The notes beneath the pieces are model-generated. The model saw only the letters and a program-made list of their open reading frames with translations, was not told the origin of the DNA and did not search any database. The position numbers and the translations under genes are program-made. From an uncultured Clostridia bacterium (lineage in GTDB: Bacteria; Bacillota; Clostridia; Lachnospirales; Lachnospiraceae), in the NCBI GenBank assembly GCA_948472945.1, contig CAOKVX010000005.1, positions 62,001 through 126,000 of the forward strand: a stretch of DNA of 64,000 bases. The letters run 5' to 3'. Numbering within the stretch: the first letter of the stretch is position 1; each line of letters starts with the position of its first letter. This document shows positions 52,482 through 64,000 of the stretch, piece after piece.

Positions 52482-53870
52482 CTATTCATCTGAACTGTCT
52501 TCAGATTCGACATCATTAGATTCGCTATAATCACGATTAAGCATGTTTGCAAAATCAGATATACTTCCATTTTTGATATTCTTGTTAATATAAAAATTCT
52601 TTGAGTTTTTCGAGCTGCCGGAAGTATTCTTTTTACTTGAATTATTTGTAGGTTTTGCTATTGAACTTACAGAACTGGTCTTCTGTTTCGTTATTTCCTG
52701 CATTCTTGTGGAATTTACATCAATTCCCTTTTTCTCCTGTTTTTTAATCTGTTTTTCCCTGTTCTTTTCTATCAGGTTGTCCAGACCAACTTTATTAAAG
52801 TACATATTAATAAATACACCCTGAACCGTTCTGAATATATTACCTGCAACCCAGTATAATCCGACACCTATTGGGAACATGAAACAAAAAGCTCCTGAAA
52901 CAAAAGGCATAATATTATTCATAGCATTCATAGACTGCATTGTAGTATTCTGATTGTTATTATTTGATGCGCTGCCGGCACTAGGATTCATAATAACCTT
53001 ATTATTAATAAACTGTGTCACAACGGCCAAAATCGGAATTATAATGGTCAAATTATTAAATTTCGGAGCTTCCATTATATTCATTGACAGAAAACTGTAA
53101 ATACCCGTTAACTCTCCGTATGACGAGTTTATTGAATCTGTTATCGCCGGATATGATTTAAGCATGTCCATGCTTAATAACTCTTTCCAATTTTCCAGCC
53201 TGAACTGACTTAATATATCCACAATATAATTACTTGCAGCCGCAGTAAACGAACCGTCTGCGGTAACGGAACTAATCGCTGCAACAATATCGTCGACACC
53301 GCTCAAAGACTGTGTAGTAACAAGCGAACTCGTAATATTTACGTCTGTAATACCGCTTTTATTGACAAAAGCGGCAAGATTATGTGTAAAAGTCTCTATG
53401 CTTATTCCCGATGTTGATACGGTATTAATAATATTCTCATATATTTCTTTAATCTGCGGTACATAAGCTGGAATATTATAAATAACACGGTACAGCGCAA
53501 AAAACAAAGGGAGGGTTATCAACATAGGAAGACATCCGGCCATCGGGCTTACCCCATACCTGCTGTATATGGCATTCTGTTCCATCTGCATCTTCTGCAT
53601 TGATTCCTGGTCTTTTTTACCCTTGTATTTTGCCTGAATGGCTTGTATTTCCGGAGATATAACCGAATTCAATTTAGAGAATTTCTGCTGTTTTATAGTA
53701 ATCGGAATAATGAGGGCGTTAACTATAAATGTAAATAAAATGATACATAAACCTGCATTATGAATCCCAAATATATCAAAAAAAGAATAGATTCCCTGCA
53801 GAATATATCCTAAAACTTTAGCTATAGGCCCTAATATAAGACCGTCATACTGTGTCAATATTACGTTCAT
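52482..53870 (-). CDS. yidC: Membrane protein insertase YidC/OxaA
   Basis: Polytopic insertase of 462 aa for Sec-dependent and -independent membrane proteins. Core: IVNALIIPITIKQQKFSKLNSVISPEIQAIQAKYKGKKDQESMQKMQMEQNAIYSRYGVSPMAGCLPMLITLPLFFALYRVI, then the C-terminal helices (MPFVSGAFCFMFPIGVGLYWVAGNIFRTVQ). An ~170-residue periplasm-equivalent loop separates TM2 and TM3, larger than Bacillus SpoIIIJ. The tail is Ser/Asn/Lys-rich. Gram-positive type without the large E. coli P1 domain. Confidence 0.95.
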   Translation of the reverse strand: MNVILTQYDGLILGPIAKVLGYILQGIYSFFDIFGIHNAGLCIILFTFIVNALIIPITIKQQKFSKLNSVISPEIQAIQAKYKGKKDQESMQKMQMEQNAIYSRYGVSPMAGCLPMLITLPLFFALYRVIYNIPAYVPQIKEIYENIINTVSTSGISIETFTHNLAAFVNKSGITDVNITSSLVTTQSLSGVDDIVAAISSVTADGSFTAAASNYIVDILSQFRLENWKELLSMDMLKSYPAITDSINSSYGELTGIYSFLSMNIMEAPKFNNLTIIIPILAVVTQFINNKVIMNPSAGSASNNNNQNTTMQSMNAMNNIMPFVSGAFCFMFPIGVGLYWVAGNIFRTVQGVFINMYFNKVGLDNLIEKNREKQIKKQEKKGIDVNSTRMQEITKQKTSSVSSIAKPTNNSSKKNTSGSSKNSKNFYINKNIKNGSISDFANMLNRDYSESNDVESEDSSDE

Positions 53871-53886
53871 CTAAAAAAATCCTCCT

Positions 53887-54099
53887 TCATGGAACAGGGT
53901 CATATCCACCTTTTGCAAAAGGATGACAACGCAATAATCTTTTAGTAGACAAATAGGCTCCCTTAAGGGAACCATATTTTTTAATAGCCTCTGCTGCATA
54001 TTCAGAACATGTAGGTATATATATACACGTAGGTCTTACTTTCAATGGTGATATATATCTTCTATATATTTTAATAATACATAATAAAATATTCTTCAT
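53887..54099 (-). CDS. yidD: Membrane protein insertion efficiency factor YidD
   Basis: Small membrane-associated protein of 70 aa with the YidD pattern [32 protein letters not shown] and [13 protein letters not shown]. Located between rnpA and yidC as usual. ATG 54099 fits the family's N-terminus; the track start is a GTG three codons earlier. Its start codon follows the rnpA stop by one base, so translation is coupled. Confidence 0.93.
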   Translation of the reverse strand: MKNILLCIIKIYRRYISPLKVRPTCIYIPTCSEYAAEAIKKYGSLKGAYLSTKRLLRCHPFAKGGYDPVP

Positions 54100-54100
54100 A

Positions 54101-54433
54101 TCAATCACTAACTATATTATGAATCTTTCCCAAATGAATTAAAGCGTTGCAAATGTCATTATATGACTTCCCTTTTGCATAAATTCTGGCAATAATAACT
54201 ATATCATAGCCATTTTCAAATAAATCACAATTCAATCTGTAACTCTCTCGAATAAGTCTCGTTATTCTATGTCTGACGACGCTGTTACCTACCTTTTTGC
54301 TGACCGATATTCCTAACCGATTTTCATCCAAGCTATTTTTCAAAATATACATTACCAAATACTTATTTGCCAGGGATTTACCATTTTTATATACTTTTTG
54401 AAAATCTCTATTACTTTTAATATGAACAAACAA
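54101..54433 (-). CDS. rnpA: Ribonuclease P protein component
   Basis: Protein subunit of RNase P, which matures tRNA 5' ends. 110 aa. [44 protein letters not shown] (the RNR signature) and DIVIIARI are present. The track start is TTG 54433, with a GGGAG site 7 bp upstream; no better ATG exists upstream of IKSNRDF. It follows rpmH by 56 bp. Confidence 0.95.
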   Translation of the reverse strand: MFVHIKSNRDFQKVYKNGKSLANKYLVMYILKNSLDENRLGISVSKKVGNSVVRHRITRLIRESYRLNCDLFENGYDIVIIARIYAKGKSYNDICNALIHLGKIHNIVSD

Positions 54434-54489
54434 TTATTCTCTCCCGGAATATCAATCATATGACAACTACTATGCCACAAATATCAATA

Positions 54490-54624
54490 CTAAGCAGATA
54501 ATTTCTTTCTACCCTTGCTTCTTCTTCTTGCCAATACTTTTCTTCCATTAGCAGTTCTCATTCTCTTTCTGAAGCCATGCTCTCTTTTTCTTGCCCTCTT
54601 TTTAGGCTGAAATGTCATTTTCAT
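54490..54624 (-). CDS. rpmH: 50S ribosomal protein L34
   Basis: 44-aa ribosomal protein too short for the ORF track. It reads [20 protein letters not shown] with a [19 protein letters not shown]-terminus, the universal L34 pattern. AAGGAGGTG lies 8 bp before the ATG. First gene of the leftward rpmH-rnpA-yidD-yidC operon at the origin. Confidence 0.98.
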   Translation of the reverse strand: MKMTFQPKKRARKREHGFRKRMRTANGRKVLARRRSKGRKKLSA

Positions 54625-54904
54625 TATATATACACCTCCTTAATTGTAACATTACCCTTTTGATAACGTATCAGAGTCATTATATTAAAATATGTAATGC
54701 TCGTCAAGTTATTTTTTAGGCTTTCTTCTATTTTTCACTATAATTTATCCTCACAAGTTATCCACGTTTTTATAGTTAATAACGTGGATAACTCCATTTT
54801 GCATAAACAGAATGATTTATTTATTGAAAATTTTCATTATTTGTACTATTATAGATGTATATAGGTTCAAAATGGAGAAGTATTATATAAAGGAAGGTTA
54901 ATCG
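54625..54904. other. oriC, rpmH-dnaA part, with DnaA boxes
   Basis: 280-bp AT-rich intergenic region in the canonical Firmicutes oriC position. DnaA boxes: TTATCCTCA (54745-54753), TTATCCACG (54758-54766) and the same reversed, CGTGGATAA (54783-54791). The last two lie in a perfect 12-bp inverted repeat GTTATCCACGTT/AACGTGGATAAC (54757-54768, 54781-54792). The stretch 54808-54860 is almost pure A/T and may act as the unwinding element. The region must also carry the divergent rpmH and dnaA promoters. Confidence 0.8.
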
Positions 54905-56281
54905 ATGGAAAACGAAATAAAAAACAAATGGCTTAATATATTAGAATATCTCAAAAATGAATTTAATATAACTGACGTAAGCTATAAAACATGGATTCTT
55001 CCTCTGAAACTACACTCTATTGACGAAGAAAACAACACCGCAATTATTGCCGTGAATGTAAAAGACGTCGGACAAATGGGGATATCCCACATTGTCAATA
55101 AATATAATCTTTTTCTACAGATATCAATAGAGGAGATAACAGGCTACCATCTCACTCTTAATTTTGTCAATTCAAGCGATTTATATTCTGAAGATACTGA
55201 AAAAGAAAAAAAGGAAACAAAACCAAATAAAAACATAAATATCAACCTCAATGAGAAATATAAATTTGATACATTCATCGTTGGAAAAAATAATTCACTC
55301 GCACACGCAGCGGCTTTGTCTGTTGCCGAATCACCGTTAAAGAGTGAATATAATCCGCTGTACATATATGGAGGGCCGGGGCTTGGTAAAACTCATCTCA
55401 TACACTCGATAGCACACTATATTATGGAACACTCTCCTAACCTGCAGGTACTTTACATAACAAGCGAAGACTATATAAGTGAAATTGTCGAAGCAATGAG
55501 AAAAAGTAAGCAGGACAGAACCGCCCTCAATAACATAAAGAAAAAATACAGGGAAGTTGATATACTGATGATAGACGATGTGCAGTTTATAATAGGAAAA
55601 GAGTCGACCCAGGAAGAGTTTTTCCATACGTTCAACGCTCTTTACGAACAGGGAAAACAGATAATTCTAACAAGCGACAAACATCCAAATCAGATGGAAA
55701 AACTTGACGAAAGATACAAGTCGAGATTCAACTGGGGTCTGCCAATTGACATTACTTCGCCTGATTACGAGACAAGACTGGCTATCCTTCAGGACAAGAA
55801 CGACAACAGCGAGATTAAACTTGACATAGATATATTAAAGTACGTTGCAGAAAATATTAAGACTAATATAAGAGACCTTGAGGGAGCTTATAACAAACTT
55901 ATTTTCCGCTCAAAACTCCAACACTGTGAAATTGAACTTGAAACTGCAATTGAAGACATTAAGGATTTGATACTGACAGACGAAAAAGTCAAGATAACAA
56001 ACGATTACATTATTAACGTAATTGTCGAGCATTACGGCGTTTCACTAGAGGAAATTAACTCAAAGAACAGAAGCCAGAAAATAGCTATGGTAAGACAGAT
56101 TTGTATGTACCTGTGCAGAAAATTTACCAACTCATCTTATGACGAAATTGGTTCCGCACTAGGAAACAGAGACAGAACTACGGTAATGCACGGTTATAAT
56201 AAGATAGAAGAAGACCTTAAAAATGACGTTTCACTTCAAAATGAAATAGAGATACTTAAAAGAATTATTAATCCACAATAA
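54905..56281 (+). CDS. dnaA: Chromosomal replication initiator DnaA
   Basis: Initiator ATPase of 458 aa that binds DnaA boxes and melts oriC. Domain I (residues 1-90, WLNILEYLKNEF ... TWILPLKL). Charged Lys/Asn linker (95-115). Domain III AAA+ with YIYGGPGLGKTHLIHS (Walker A, ~154-166), ILMIDDVQF (Walker B) and the SRFNWGLPIDI Arg-finger region. Domain IV with DRTTVMHGYNKI, the DnaA-box reading helix. A GGAAGG ribosome site precedes the ATG. It lies between two sets of DnaA boxes, so it is likely autoregulated. Confidence 0.98.
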   Translation: MENEIKNKWLNILEYLKNEFNITDVSYKTWILPLKLHSIDEENNTAIIAVNVKDVGQMGISHIVNKYNLFLQISIEEITGYHLTLNFVNSSDLYSEDTEKEKKETKPNKNININLNEKYKFDTFIVGKNNSLAHAAALSVAESPLKSEYNPLYIYGGPGLGKTHLIHSIAHYIMEHSPNLQVLYITSEDYISEIVEAMRKSKQDRTALNNIKKKYREVDILMIDDVQFIIGKESTQEEFFHTFNALYEQGKQIILTSDKHPNQMEKLDERYKSRFNWGLPIDITSPDYETRLAILQDKNDNSEIKLDIDILKYVAENIKTNIRDLEGAYNKLIFRSKLQHCEIELETAIEDIKDLILTDEKVKITNDYIINVIVEHYGVSLEEINSKNRSQKIAMVRQICMYLCRKFTNSSYDEIGSALGNRDRTTVMHGYNKIEEDLKNDVSLQNEIEILKRIINPQ

Positions 56282-56600
56282 GATATTAATTATTAATTGT
56301 TTTATTTATATAATAAATGTGTATTCTCATAAGACTTTTACTAAACGTTAATTACTGTTGATAATTATGATTGATAAAGTTAATAACTTTAATTTCATAC
56401 AATACTACATTAAAGTTATCCAATCAGATTAACATTAGATTAATCTGATATCACACTAAAAATACACGTACTCAAACCCTCATAAAATAAAGGTTTAAGT
56501 ACGTTATCAACACTGTTAACGTACTCTGCTTACACTAACACTGTAAATTATATTATTTATATTTATATATAAGCTGACGCTGAAAGGAGAAAATACAATA
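56282..56600. other. dnaA-dnaN intergenic region with second DnaA-box cluster
   Basis: 319 bp, AT-rich. DnaA-box-like sites: TGTTGATAA (56356-56364, reversed TTATCAACA), TTATCCAAT (56416-56424) and TTATCAACA (56504-56512). Hairpin CGTACTCAAACC ... GGTTTAAGTACG (56467-56503) has one mismatch and may be the dnaA terminator. ACGTTA...TAACGT (56501-56522) brackets the last box. This suggests a bipartite origin as in Bacillus. Confidence 0.65.
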
Positions 56601-57707
56601 ATGAAAATCATCTGCAATAAATCAGAACTTGTTAAAAGCACCAGCATAGTACTGAAAGCAGTTTCAGGTAAAACTACAATGCCAATTCTTGAATCAATAT
56701 TAATGGAAGCAGAGAACGGCATTATAAAAATGACAGGTAATGATATGGAAATGGGTATAGAAACCATTTTAAAAGGAGAGATTGTAAGAGAAGGAAGCGT
56801 ACTTGTCGAAGCAAAGATGTTCTCTGAATTTGTAAGAAAAATGCCTTCCGATGAGATAATAATAGAAACTTCCGATAACAGCGTTGCTATAACATCAGGA
56901 AAATCAGAGATAAAACTTTCAATAAAAGACAAGGATGAATTCCCTGCCCTTCCGGATATAGACAAAGATAAAAAAGTTACAGTATCACAGTTCACTTTGA
57001 GGGAAATGATTAGACAGACCATCCATTCAATATCGACTAACGAGAGCAGTAAACTAATGACAGGTGAGTTGTTTGAGATAAAGGAAAATGAATTTAAGAT
57101 AACCTCACTTGACGGATACAGGATTTCAATAAGAAAAGTATATTTAAAAGAAAGCTATGATACGGTAAAGGTTGTAATTCCGGGTAAAACACTTAATGAG
57201 ATAACCAAAATTATTAACGGAGGAATAGATGAGGAAGTAAATATATACTTTACCGACAAACATGTGCTCTTTGAGTTTGACGACACCATTGTTCTTTCAA
57301 GACTTATAGAAGGAGAATACTACAGAATAGACCAGATGCTGTCAGGTGATTATGAGACTAAGGTCATCGTCAACAAATCCGCAATATTTGGATGTATTGA
57401 CAGAGCTTCTCTTCTTATAAGAGATTCCGAGAAAAAGCCAATTGTTCTGAATGTAACAGATAACAATCTGAGAATAGAAGTAAATTCGTCGATGGGTTCT
57501 TTGGACGAACATATTGATATATCAAAAGAGGGACCTGATATTATGATTGCGTTTAATCCGAAATTTATGATAGATGCACTCAAGGTAATAGACGACGAGG
57601 ACATAACAATATATTTTATTAATTCAAAAGCGCCGTTCTTTATAAAAAATGACGACGGAAGCTACATTTATCTGATTGTTCCGGTAAAATTAAATGCCGT
57701 GATGTAA
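56601..57707 (+). CDS. dnaN: DNA polymerase III beta subunit (sliding clamp)
   Basis: Ring-shaped processivity factor, 368 aa, three repeated clamp domains. The family start MKIICNKSELVKSTSIVLKAVSGKTTMPILESILMEA and the C-terminal FMIDALKVIDDEDITIYF, ending IYLIVPVKL, are visible. AAAGGAGA precedes the ATG. It lies in the usual dnaA-dnaN-yaaA-recF order. Confidence 0.97.
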   Translation: MKIICNKSELVKSTSIVLKAVSGKTTMPILESILMEAENGIIKMTGNDMEMGIETILKGEIVREGSVLVEAKMFSEFVRKMPSDEIIIETSDNSVAITSGKSEIKLSIKDKDEFPALPDIDKDKKVTVSQFTLREMIRQTIHSISTNESSKLMTGELFEIKENEFKITSLDGYRISIRKVYLKESYDTVKVVIPGKTLNEITKIINGGIDEEVNIYFTDKHVLFEFDDTIVLSRLIEGEYYRIDQMLSGDYETKVIVNKSAIFGCIDRASLLIRDSEKKPIVLNVTDNNLRIEVNSSMGSLDEHIDISKEGPDIMIAFNPKFMIDALKVIDDEDITIYFINSKAPFFIKNDDGSYIYLIVPVKLNAVM

Positions 57708-57732
57708 TAGAAAGGGTTAAAGATAATCAATT

Positions 57733-57938
57733 ATGGAAGAAATTAAACTTAGGGACGAATATATCAAATTGGGACAGGCGCTGAAATTGTCAGGACTTGC
57801 AGGTTCCGGTATAGACGCCAAATATTATATACAAAACGGTATGGTTAAGCTGAATAATAATGTCGTCTACGAGAGGGGAAAAAAGTGCTATGACGGTGAT
57901 ATTATTGAGTTTAACGGGGAAAAGGTAGTTGTAAGAGG

Positions 57939-57948
<10 letters not shown>
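57733..57948 (+). CDS. yaaA: S4-domain RNA-binding protein (YaaA/RlbA type)
   Basis: 71-aa protein consisting of one S4 RNA-binding domain: YIKLGQALKLSGLAGSGIDAKYYIQNGMVKLNNNVVYERGKKCYDGDIIEF. This size and position between dnaN and recF are typical; related proteins are linked to 50S ribosome assembly. Its 3' end overlaps the recF start by 10 bp, so translation is coupled. The ribosome site (AAAGGG) is rather distant from the ATG. Confidence 0.93.
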
Positions 57949-60969
<3,021 letters not shown>

Positions 60970-61104
60970 TATTATAAATGGGTATAAATATATCGACTAT
61001 ATTGTTTTACATATAAAAGTAATAATATTATTACTAATAATAGTTTGTATATAAAACTGTATGTAGGAGTATGAGTATATAACTTATAGTCTGGAGGACA
61101 TTTA

Positions 61105-63627
61105 ATGGATGAAAATATTTTTGACAAAATAAATGATGTTGACATAAAAAAGACTATGGAGAAGTCTTACATTGAATATGCAATGTCAGTAATAGCATCG
61201 AGGGCGTTACCTGACGTGAGGGACGGGCTGAAGCCTGTTCAGAGAAGGATTTTATATTCAATGATAGAACTCAATAACGGTCCCGACAAACCCCACAGGA
61301 AATGTGCGCGTATAGTCGGAGATACAATGGGTAAATATCATCCGCACGGAGATAGTTCAATATACGGAGCACTCGTAAATCTTGCACAGGAGTGGACTAC
61401 CAGATATCCTCTTGTAGATGGACACGGTAATTTTGGTTCAGTGGACGGCGACTCTGCAGCGGCCATGCGATATACTGAGGCAAGGCTTAGTAAAGTTTCA
61501 ATGGAAATGCTTGCAGATATAAAAAAAGACACCGTTGATTTTGTGCCTAACTTTGACGAGACTGAGAAAGAACCTACAGTACTTCCTTCGCGTATACCAA
61601 ATCTCCTTGTAAATGGAACTTCGGGTATAGCGGTAGGTATGGCGACTAATATACCGCCGCATAACCTTGGCGAAGTTATAAACGCTATTTTACATATAAT
61701 TAAAAAAGAAAAAGAAAATGAGGAAGTCTATATAGAGGAAGTTTTAGGCATAATAAAAGGGCCTGATTTCCCTACCGGGGCAACAATTCTGGGAACGAGG
61801 GGAATAGAAGATTCATACAGGACCGGACGCGGAAAAATAAGGGTGCGTGCCGTAACTGACATAGAGACAATGCCCGGAGGAAAAAACAGAATTATTGTAA
61901 CAGAACTTCCATACATGGTGAACAAGGCAAGACTTATCGAGAAGATTGCGGAACTACATAAGGACAAAAAGGTGGATGGAATCACTGATTTGCGCGATGA
62001 ATCGAGCCGTGAGGGAATGAGAATAGTCATAGAACTCAGAAAGGATGTCAATCCTAGTGTAGTTCTTAACATGCTCTACAAGCACAGCCAGCTTCAGGAT
62101 ACATTTGGAGTTATAATGCTTGCCCTTGTAAACAATGAGCCGAAAGTTATGAACATACTTGAGATGCTTAAGCTCTACCTTGCGCATCAGGAGGACGTAG
62201 TTACAAGGCGTACAAAATATGACCTTAACAAGGCTGAGGAAAAGGCTCATATATTAAAAGGACTTCTAATAGCCTTAGATAATATAGACGAGGTTATATC
62301 CATTATAAGGGCGTCTAAGACAACGGCCGACGCAAAGGCAAACCTTATTGACAGGTTTGAACTTTCCGAGATTCAGGCACAGAGTATTGTGGATATGCGT
62401 CTTCGTAAGCTTACAGGTCTTGAGAGAGAAGAAACTGAGAATGAATATAAAGAGACTATGGCTAAAATTGCCGAGTATAAAAAAATACTTGGAGACAGAT
62501 GTGAGCTTCTCGATGTCATATCAACTGAGCTTACGGAAATAAAAAATAAATACGGGGACGACAGGAAAACTTCAATTGGTTATGACGAGTATGATATCTC
62601 AATGGAAGATATGATACTTTGCGAGAATACAGTTATCGCTATGACAAGCCTGGGATATACCAAAAGAATGACGGTAGATAATTTCAGGAGCCAGCACCGC
62701 GGAGGCAAAGGTATCAAAGGAATGCAGACTATAGAGGACGATTACATTGAAGAATTATTTATGACAACCTCACACCATTATATTATGTTCTTTACGAACA
62801 AGGGAAGGGTATATAGACTGAAAGCATATGAGATTCCTGAAGCCGGAAGGACAGCAAGGGGAATGGCTATAGTAAATCTTCTTCAGGTCCAGCCTGACGA
62901 AAAGATAACGGCGGTTATTCCTATTAAGGAATATGAGGACGACAAGTACCTGTTTATGGCTACTAAAAACGGAATAGTAAAGAAAACACGCGTATCTGAA
63001 TATATGAATATCAGAAAAAAAGGATTACAGGCTATCAATCTGCGCGAGGACGACGAGCTTATTGAAGTTAAAATAACCGACGATACAACAGATATAATAC
63101 TAGTCACGAAAAACGGTATGTCAATAAGATTCAATGAAAATGACGTCAGGTCCACAGGAAGGACTTCGATGGGAGTAATCGGAATGAACCTTTCCTATGA
63201 CGATGAAATTATCGGAATGCAGCTTAACAGTCAGGGTTCGGATATACTCATCGTATCTGAAAAAGGCCTTGGAAAGCGCACGGACATTGAAGAATTCACC
63301 GTACAGAAACGAGGCGGAAAGGGAGTCAAATGTTACAAAGTGACTGACAAGAGCGGCATGGTTATCGGCGCAAAAGTCATGAATGAGGACAGAGAGGTTC
63401 TTATCATAACCAACGAGGGAATTATAATAAGAATTGCCGCAAGGGATATTTCAAAGCTTGGAAGAATCACAACAGGAGTTAAGCTTATGGATATTGACAG
63501 CGACAAAGACATATTTGTAGCTACAATAGCTAAGGTTAAAGACACAAATCCTGACGGAACCCCTATAACGGAGATTGAACATGAGGGTGATGATGATATA
63601 ATGGCTGATGAGAAAGATGCAGACTAA
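61105..63627 (+). CDS. gyrA: DNA gyrase subunit A
   Basis: DNA-cleaving subunit of gyrase, 840 aa. The N-terminal winged-helix/tower domain has [31 protein letters not shown], the quinolone-determining stretch [19 protein letters not shown] and catalytic Tyr in [10 protein letters not shown]. The C-terminal beta-pinwheel has the GyrA-box [11 protein letters not shown] (Q-RGG-KG), marking gyrase rather than ParC. An acidic tail ([16 protein letters not shown]) follows. A 135-bp gap separates it from gyrB, with GGAGG before the ATG. Confidence 0.98.
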   Translation: MDENIFDKINDVDIKKTMEKSYIEYAMSVIASRALPDVRDGLKPVQRRILYSMIELNNGPDKPHRKCARIVGDTMGKYHPHGDSSIYGALVNLAQEWTTRYPLVDGHGNFGSVDGDSAAAMRYTEARLSKVSMEMLADIKKDTVDFVPNFDETEKEPTVLPSRIPNLLVNGTSGIAVGMATNIPPHNLGEVINAILHIIKKEKENEEVYIEEVLGIIKGPDFPTGATILGTRGIEDSYRTGRGKIRVRAVTDIETMPGGKNRIIVTELPYMVNKARLIEKIAELHKDKKVDGITDLRDESSREGMRIVIELRKDVNPSVVLNMLYKHSQLQDTFGVIMLALVNNEPKVMNILEMLKLYLAHQEDVVTRRTKYDLNKAEEKAHILKGLLIALDNIDEVISIIRASKTTADAKANLIDRFELSEIQAQSIVDMRLRKLTGLEREETENEYKETMAKIAEYKKILGDRCELLDVISTELTEIKNKYGDDRKTSIGYDEYDISMEDMILCENTVIAMTSLGYTKRMTVDNFRSQHRGGKGIKGMQTIEDDYIEELFMTTSHHYIMFFTNKGRVYRLKAYEIPEAGRTARGMAIVNLLQVQPDEKITAVIPIKEYEDDKYLFMATKNGIVKKTRVSEYMNIRKKGLQAINLREDDELIEVKITDDTTDIILVTKNGMSIRFNENDVRSTGRTSMGVIGMNLSYDDEIIGMQLNSQGSDILIVSEKGLGKRTDIEEFTVQKRGGKGVKCYKVTDKSGMVIGAKVMNEDREVLIITNEGIIIRIAARDISKLGRITTGVKLMDIDSDKDIFVATIAKVKDTNPDGTPITEIEHEGDDDIMADEKDAD

Positions 63628-63713
63628 TTTTCATATGCAAAGCATTTTGACTTAATATCGAGAAGTCAGCACATTATTAATAAAAACCAAATTCTAATAA
63701 GATGAGATTATTT

Positions 63714-63803
63714 TTAATCTTTTTGTAAGCCCTTAGCATATTGCTTTGGGCTTTTTCCATATCTTTTTTTAAACAGCCTTATATATTGTGAAACATTAGA
63801 GTA
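63714..63803 (-). pseudogene. C-terminal remnant of an AraC-family regulator
   Basis: The last ~28 codons of the 66-aa track ORF read VSQYIRLFKKRYGKSPKQYAKG, the second-HTH tail of AraC proteins (F/LKKxxGxSPxxYR). The codons upstream have no similarity and the rest of the domain is missing. It is therefore a decayed fragment, not a gene. The gyrA terminator hairpin overlaps it. Confidence 0.6.
63727..63756 (+). terminator. Terminator downstream of gyrA
   Basis: AAGCCC and GGGCTT enclose a second small stem AGCA/TGCT, followed by TTT on the plus strand. The remaining ~200 bp to the window end show no gene on either strand. Confidence 0.6.
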
Positions 63804-64000
63804 TACCCGATTTAAGAGAAGAATGAAAAAATATATTTTATCCGGAAATAAAGTAGGAGCAGCAAAAGGATATTTGATATAATCAGCGGAACAAGAGTAA
63901 ATCAGATTAAACAATATAATCTGGCTTCAATTTTTGTAATTTATTAATAGTTTAATATTCAGGTATGATATATTAAAATTCTAATATCTAAAATGATAAA

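Overview
This is a low-GC Gram-positive chromosome segment spanning the replication origin. It most resembles an anaerobic, probably spore-forming Clostridia of the Lachnospiraceae type. The evidence is the gene order rpmH-rnpA-yidD-yidC-jag-mnmE-mnmG-rsmG / oriC / dnaA-dnaN-yaaA-recF-gyrB-gyrA, a large Firmicutes-type SRP RNA, a SpoVAF-like germination protein, rubrerythrin, and several families typical of this group (DUF4250, DUF3881, DUF4446, a DUF6128-like protein). No species is named because the sequence alone does not decide it.

Layout. 1-3.3 kb: an AraC-type regulator and a three-gene ABC-2 exporter. 3.4-6.2 kb: an Orn/Lys/Arg decarboxylase-fold protein, a guanylate-kinase-like protein and a NUDIX hydrolase. 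6.3-7.2 kb: endonuclease IV. 7.4-9.6 kb: two CobW/COG0523 GTPases, one with a very His-rich tail and one lacking the CxCC motif and carrying a YcgQ-like C-terminus. 9.8-15.1 kb: pth-mfd-prsA-like operon. 15.2-19.9 kb: spoVAF-like gene and a BlaI/M56 (MecR1-like) sensor pair with two clear operators. 20.2-27.9 kb: DUF4250, metY, murA, a TPR/pseudo-AAA+ protein, a large cyclic-nucleotide-binding-domain protein, SRP RNA and tadA. 28.4-34.6 kb: a GNAT enzyme, an ECF sigma/anti-sigma/DUF6128-like cluster, cca and a split chromate transporter. 34.8-44.3 kb: rubrerythrin, a TSCPD protein, an AI-2E-type permease, an orphan response regulator, SAM-riboswitch-controlled metK, DUF3881, tRNA-Arg(CCT), a D,D-carboxypeptidase, trmB, tRNA-Lys(CTT) and DUF4446. 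44.3-54.6 kb: parB-parA, a 1.2-kb parS array, then the conserved rsmG-to-rpmH block. 54.6-63.6 kb: oriC and dnaA-dnaN-yaaA-recF-gyrB-gyrA.

How it works together. Genes to the right of oriC run on the plus strand and most genes to the left run on the minus strand, so transcription mostly follows the leading strands. The origin carries opposed DnaA boxes on both sides of dnaA. ParA/ParB and four perfect parS cores lie about 7-8 kb to the left, forming the segregation centromere. The parS sites alternate with five long imperfect palindromes in a degenerate tandem array. This array is the most unusual structure in the window. Other points of interest are the CxCC-less CobW/YcgQ-like fusion, the M56/BlaI operators, the degenerate AAA+ protein beside a CNB protein, and the sigma/anti-sigma cluster.

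No CRISPR array, prophage, transposase or complete insertion sequence was seen.
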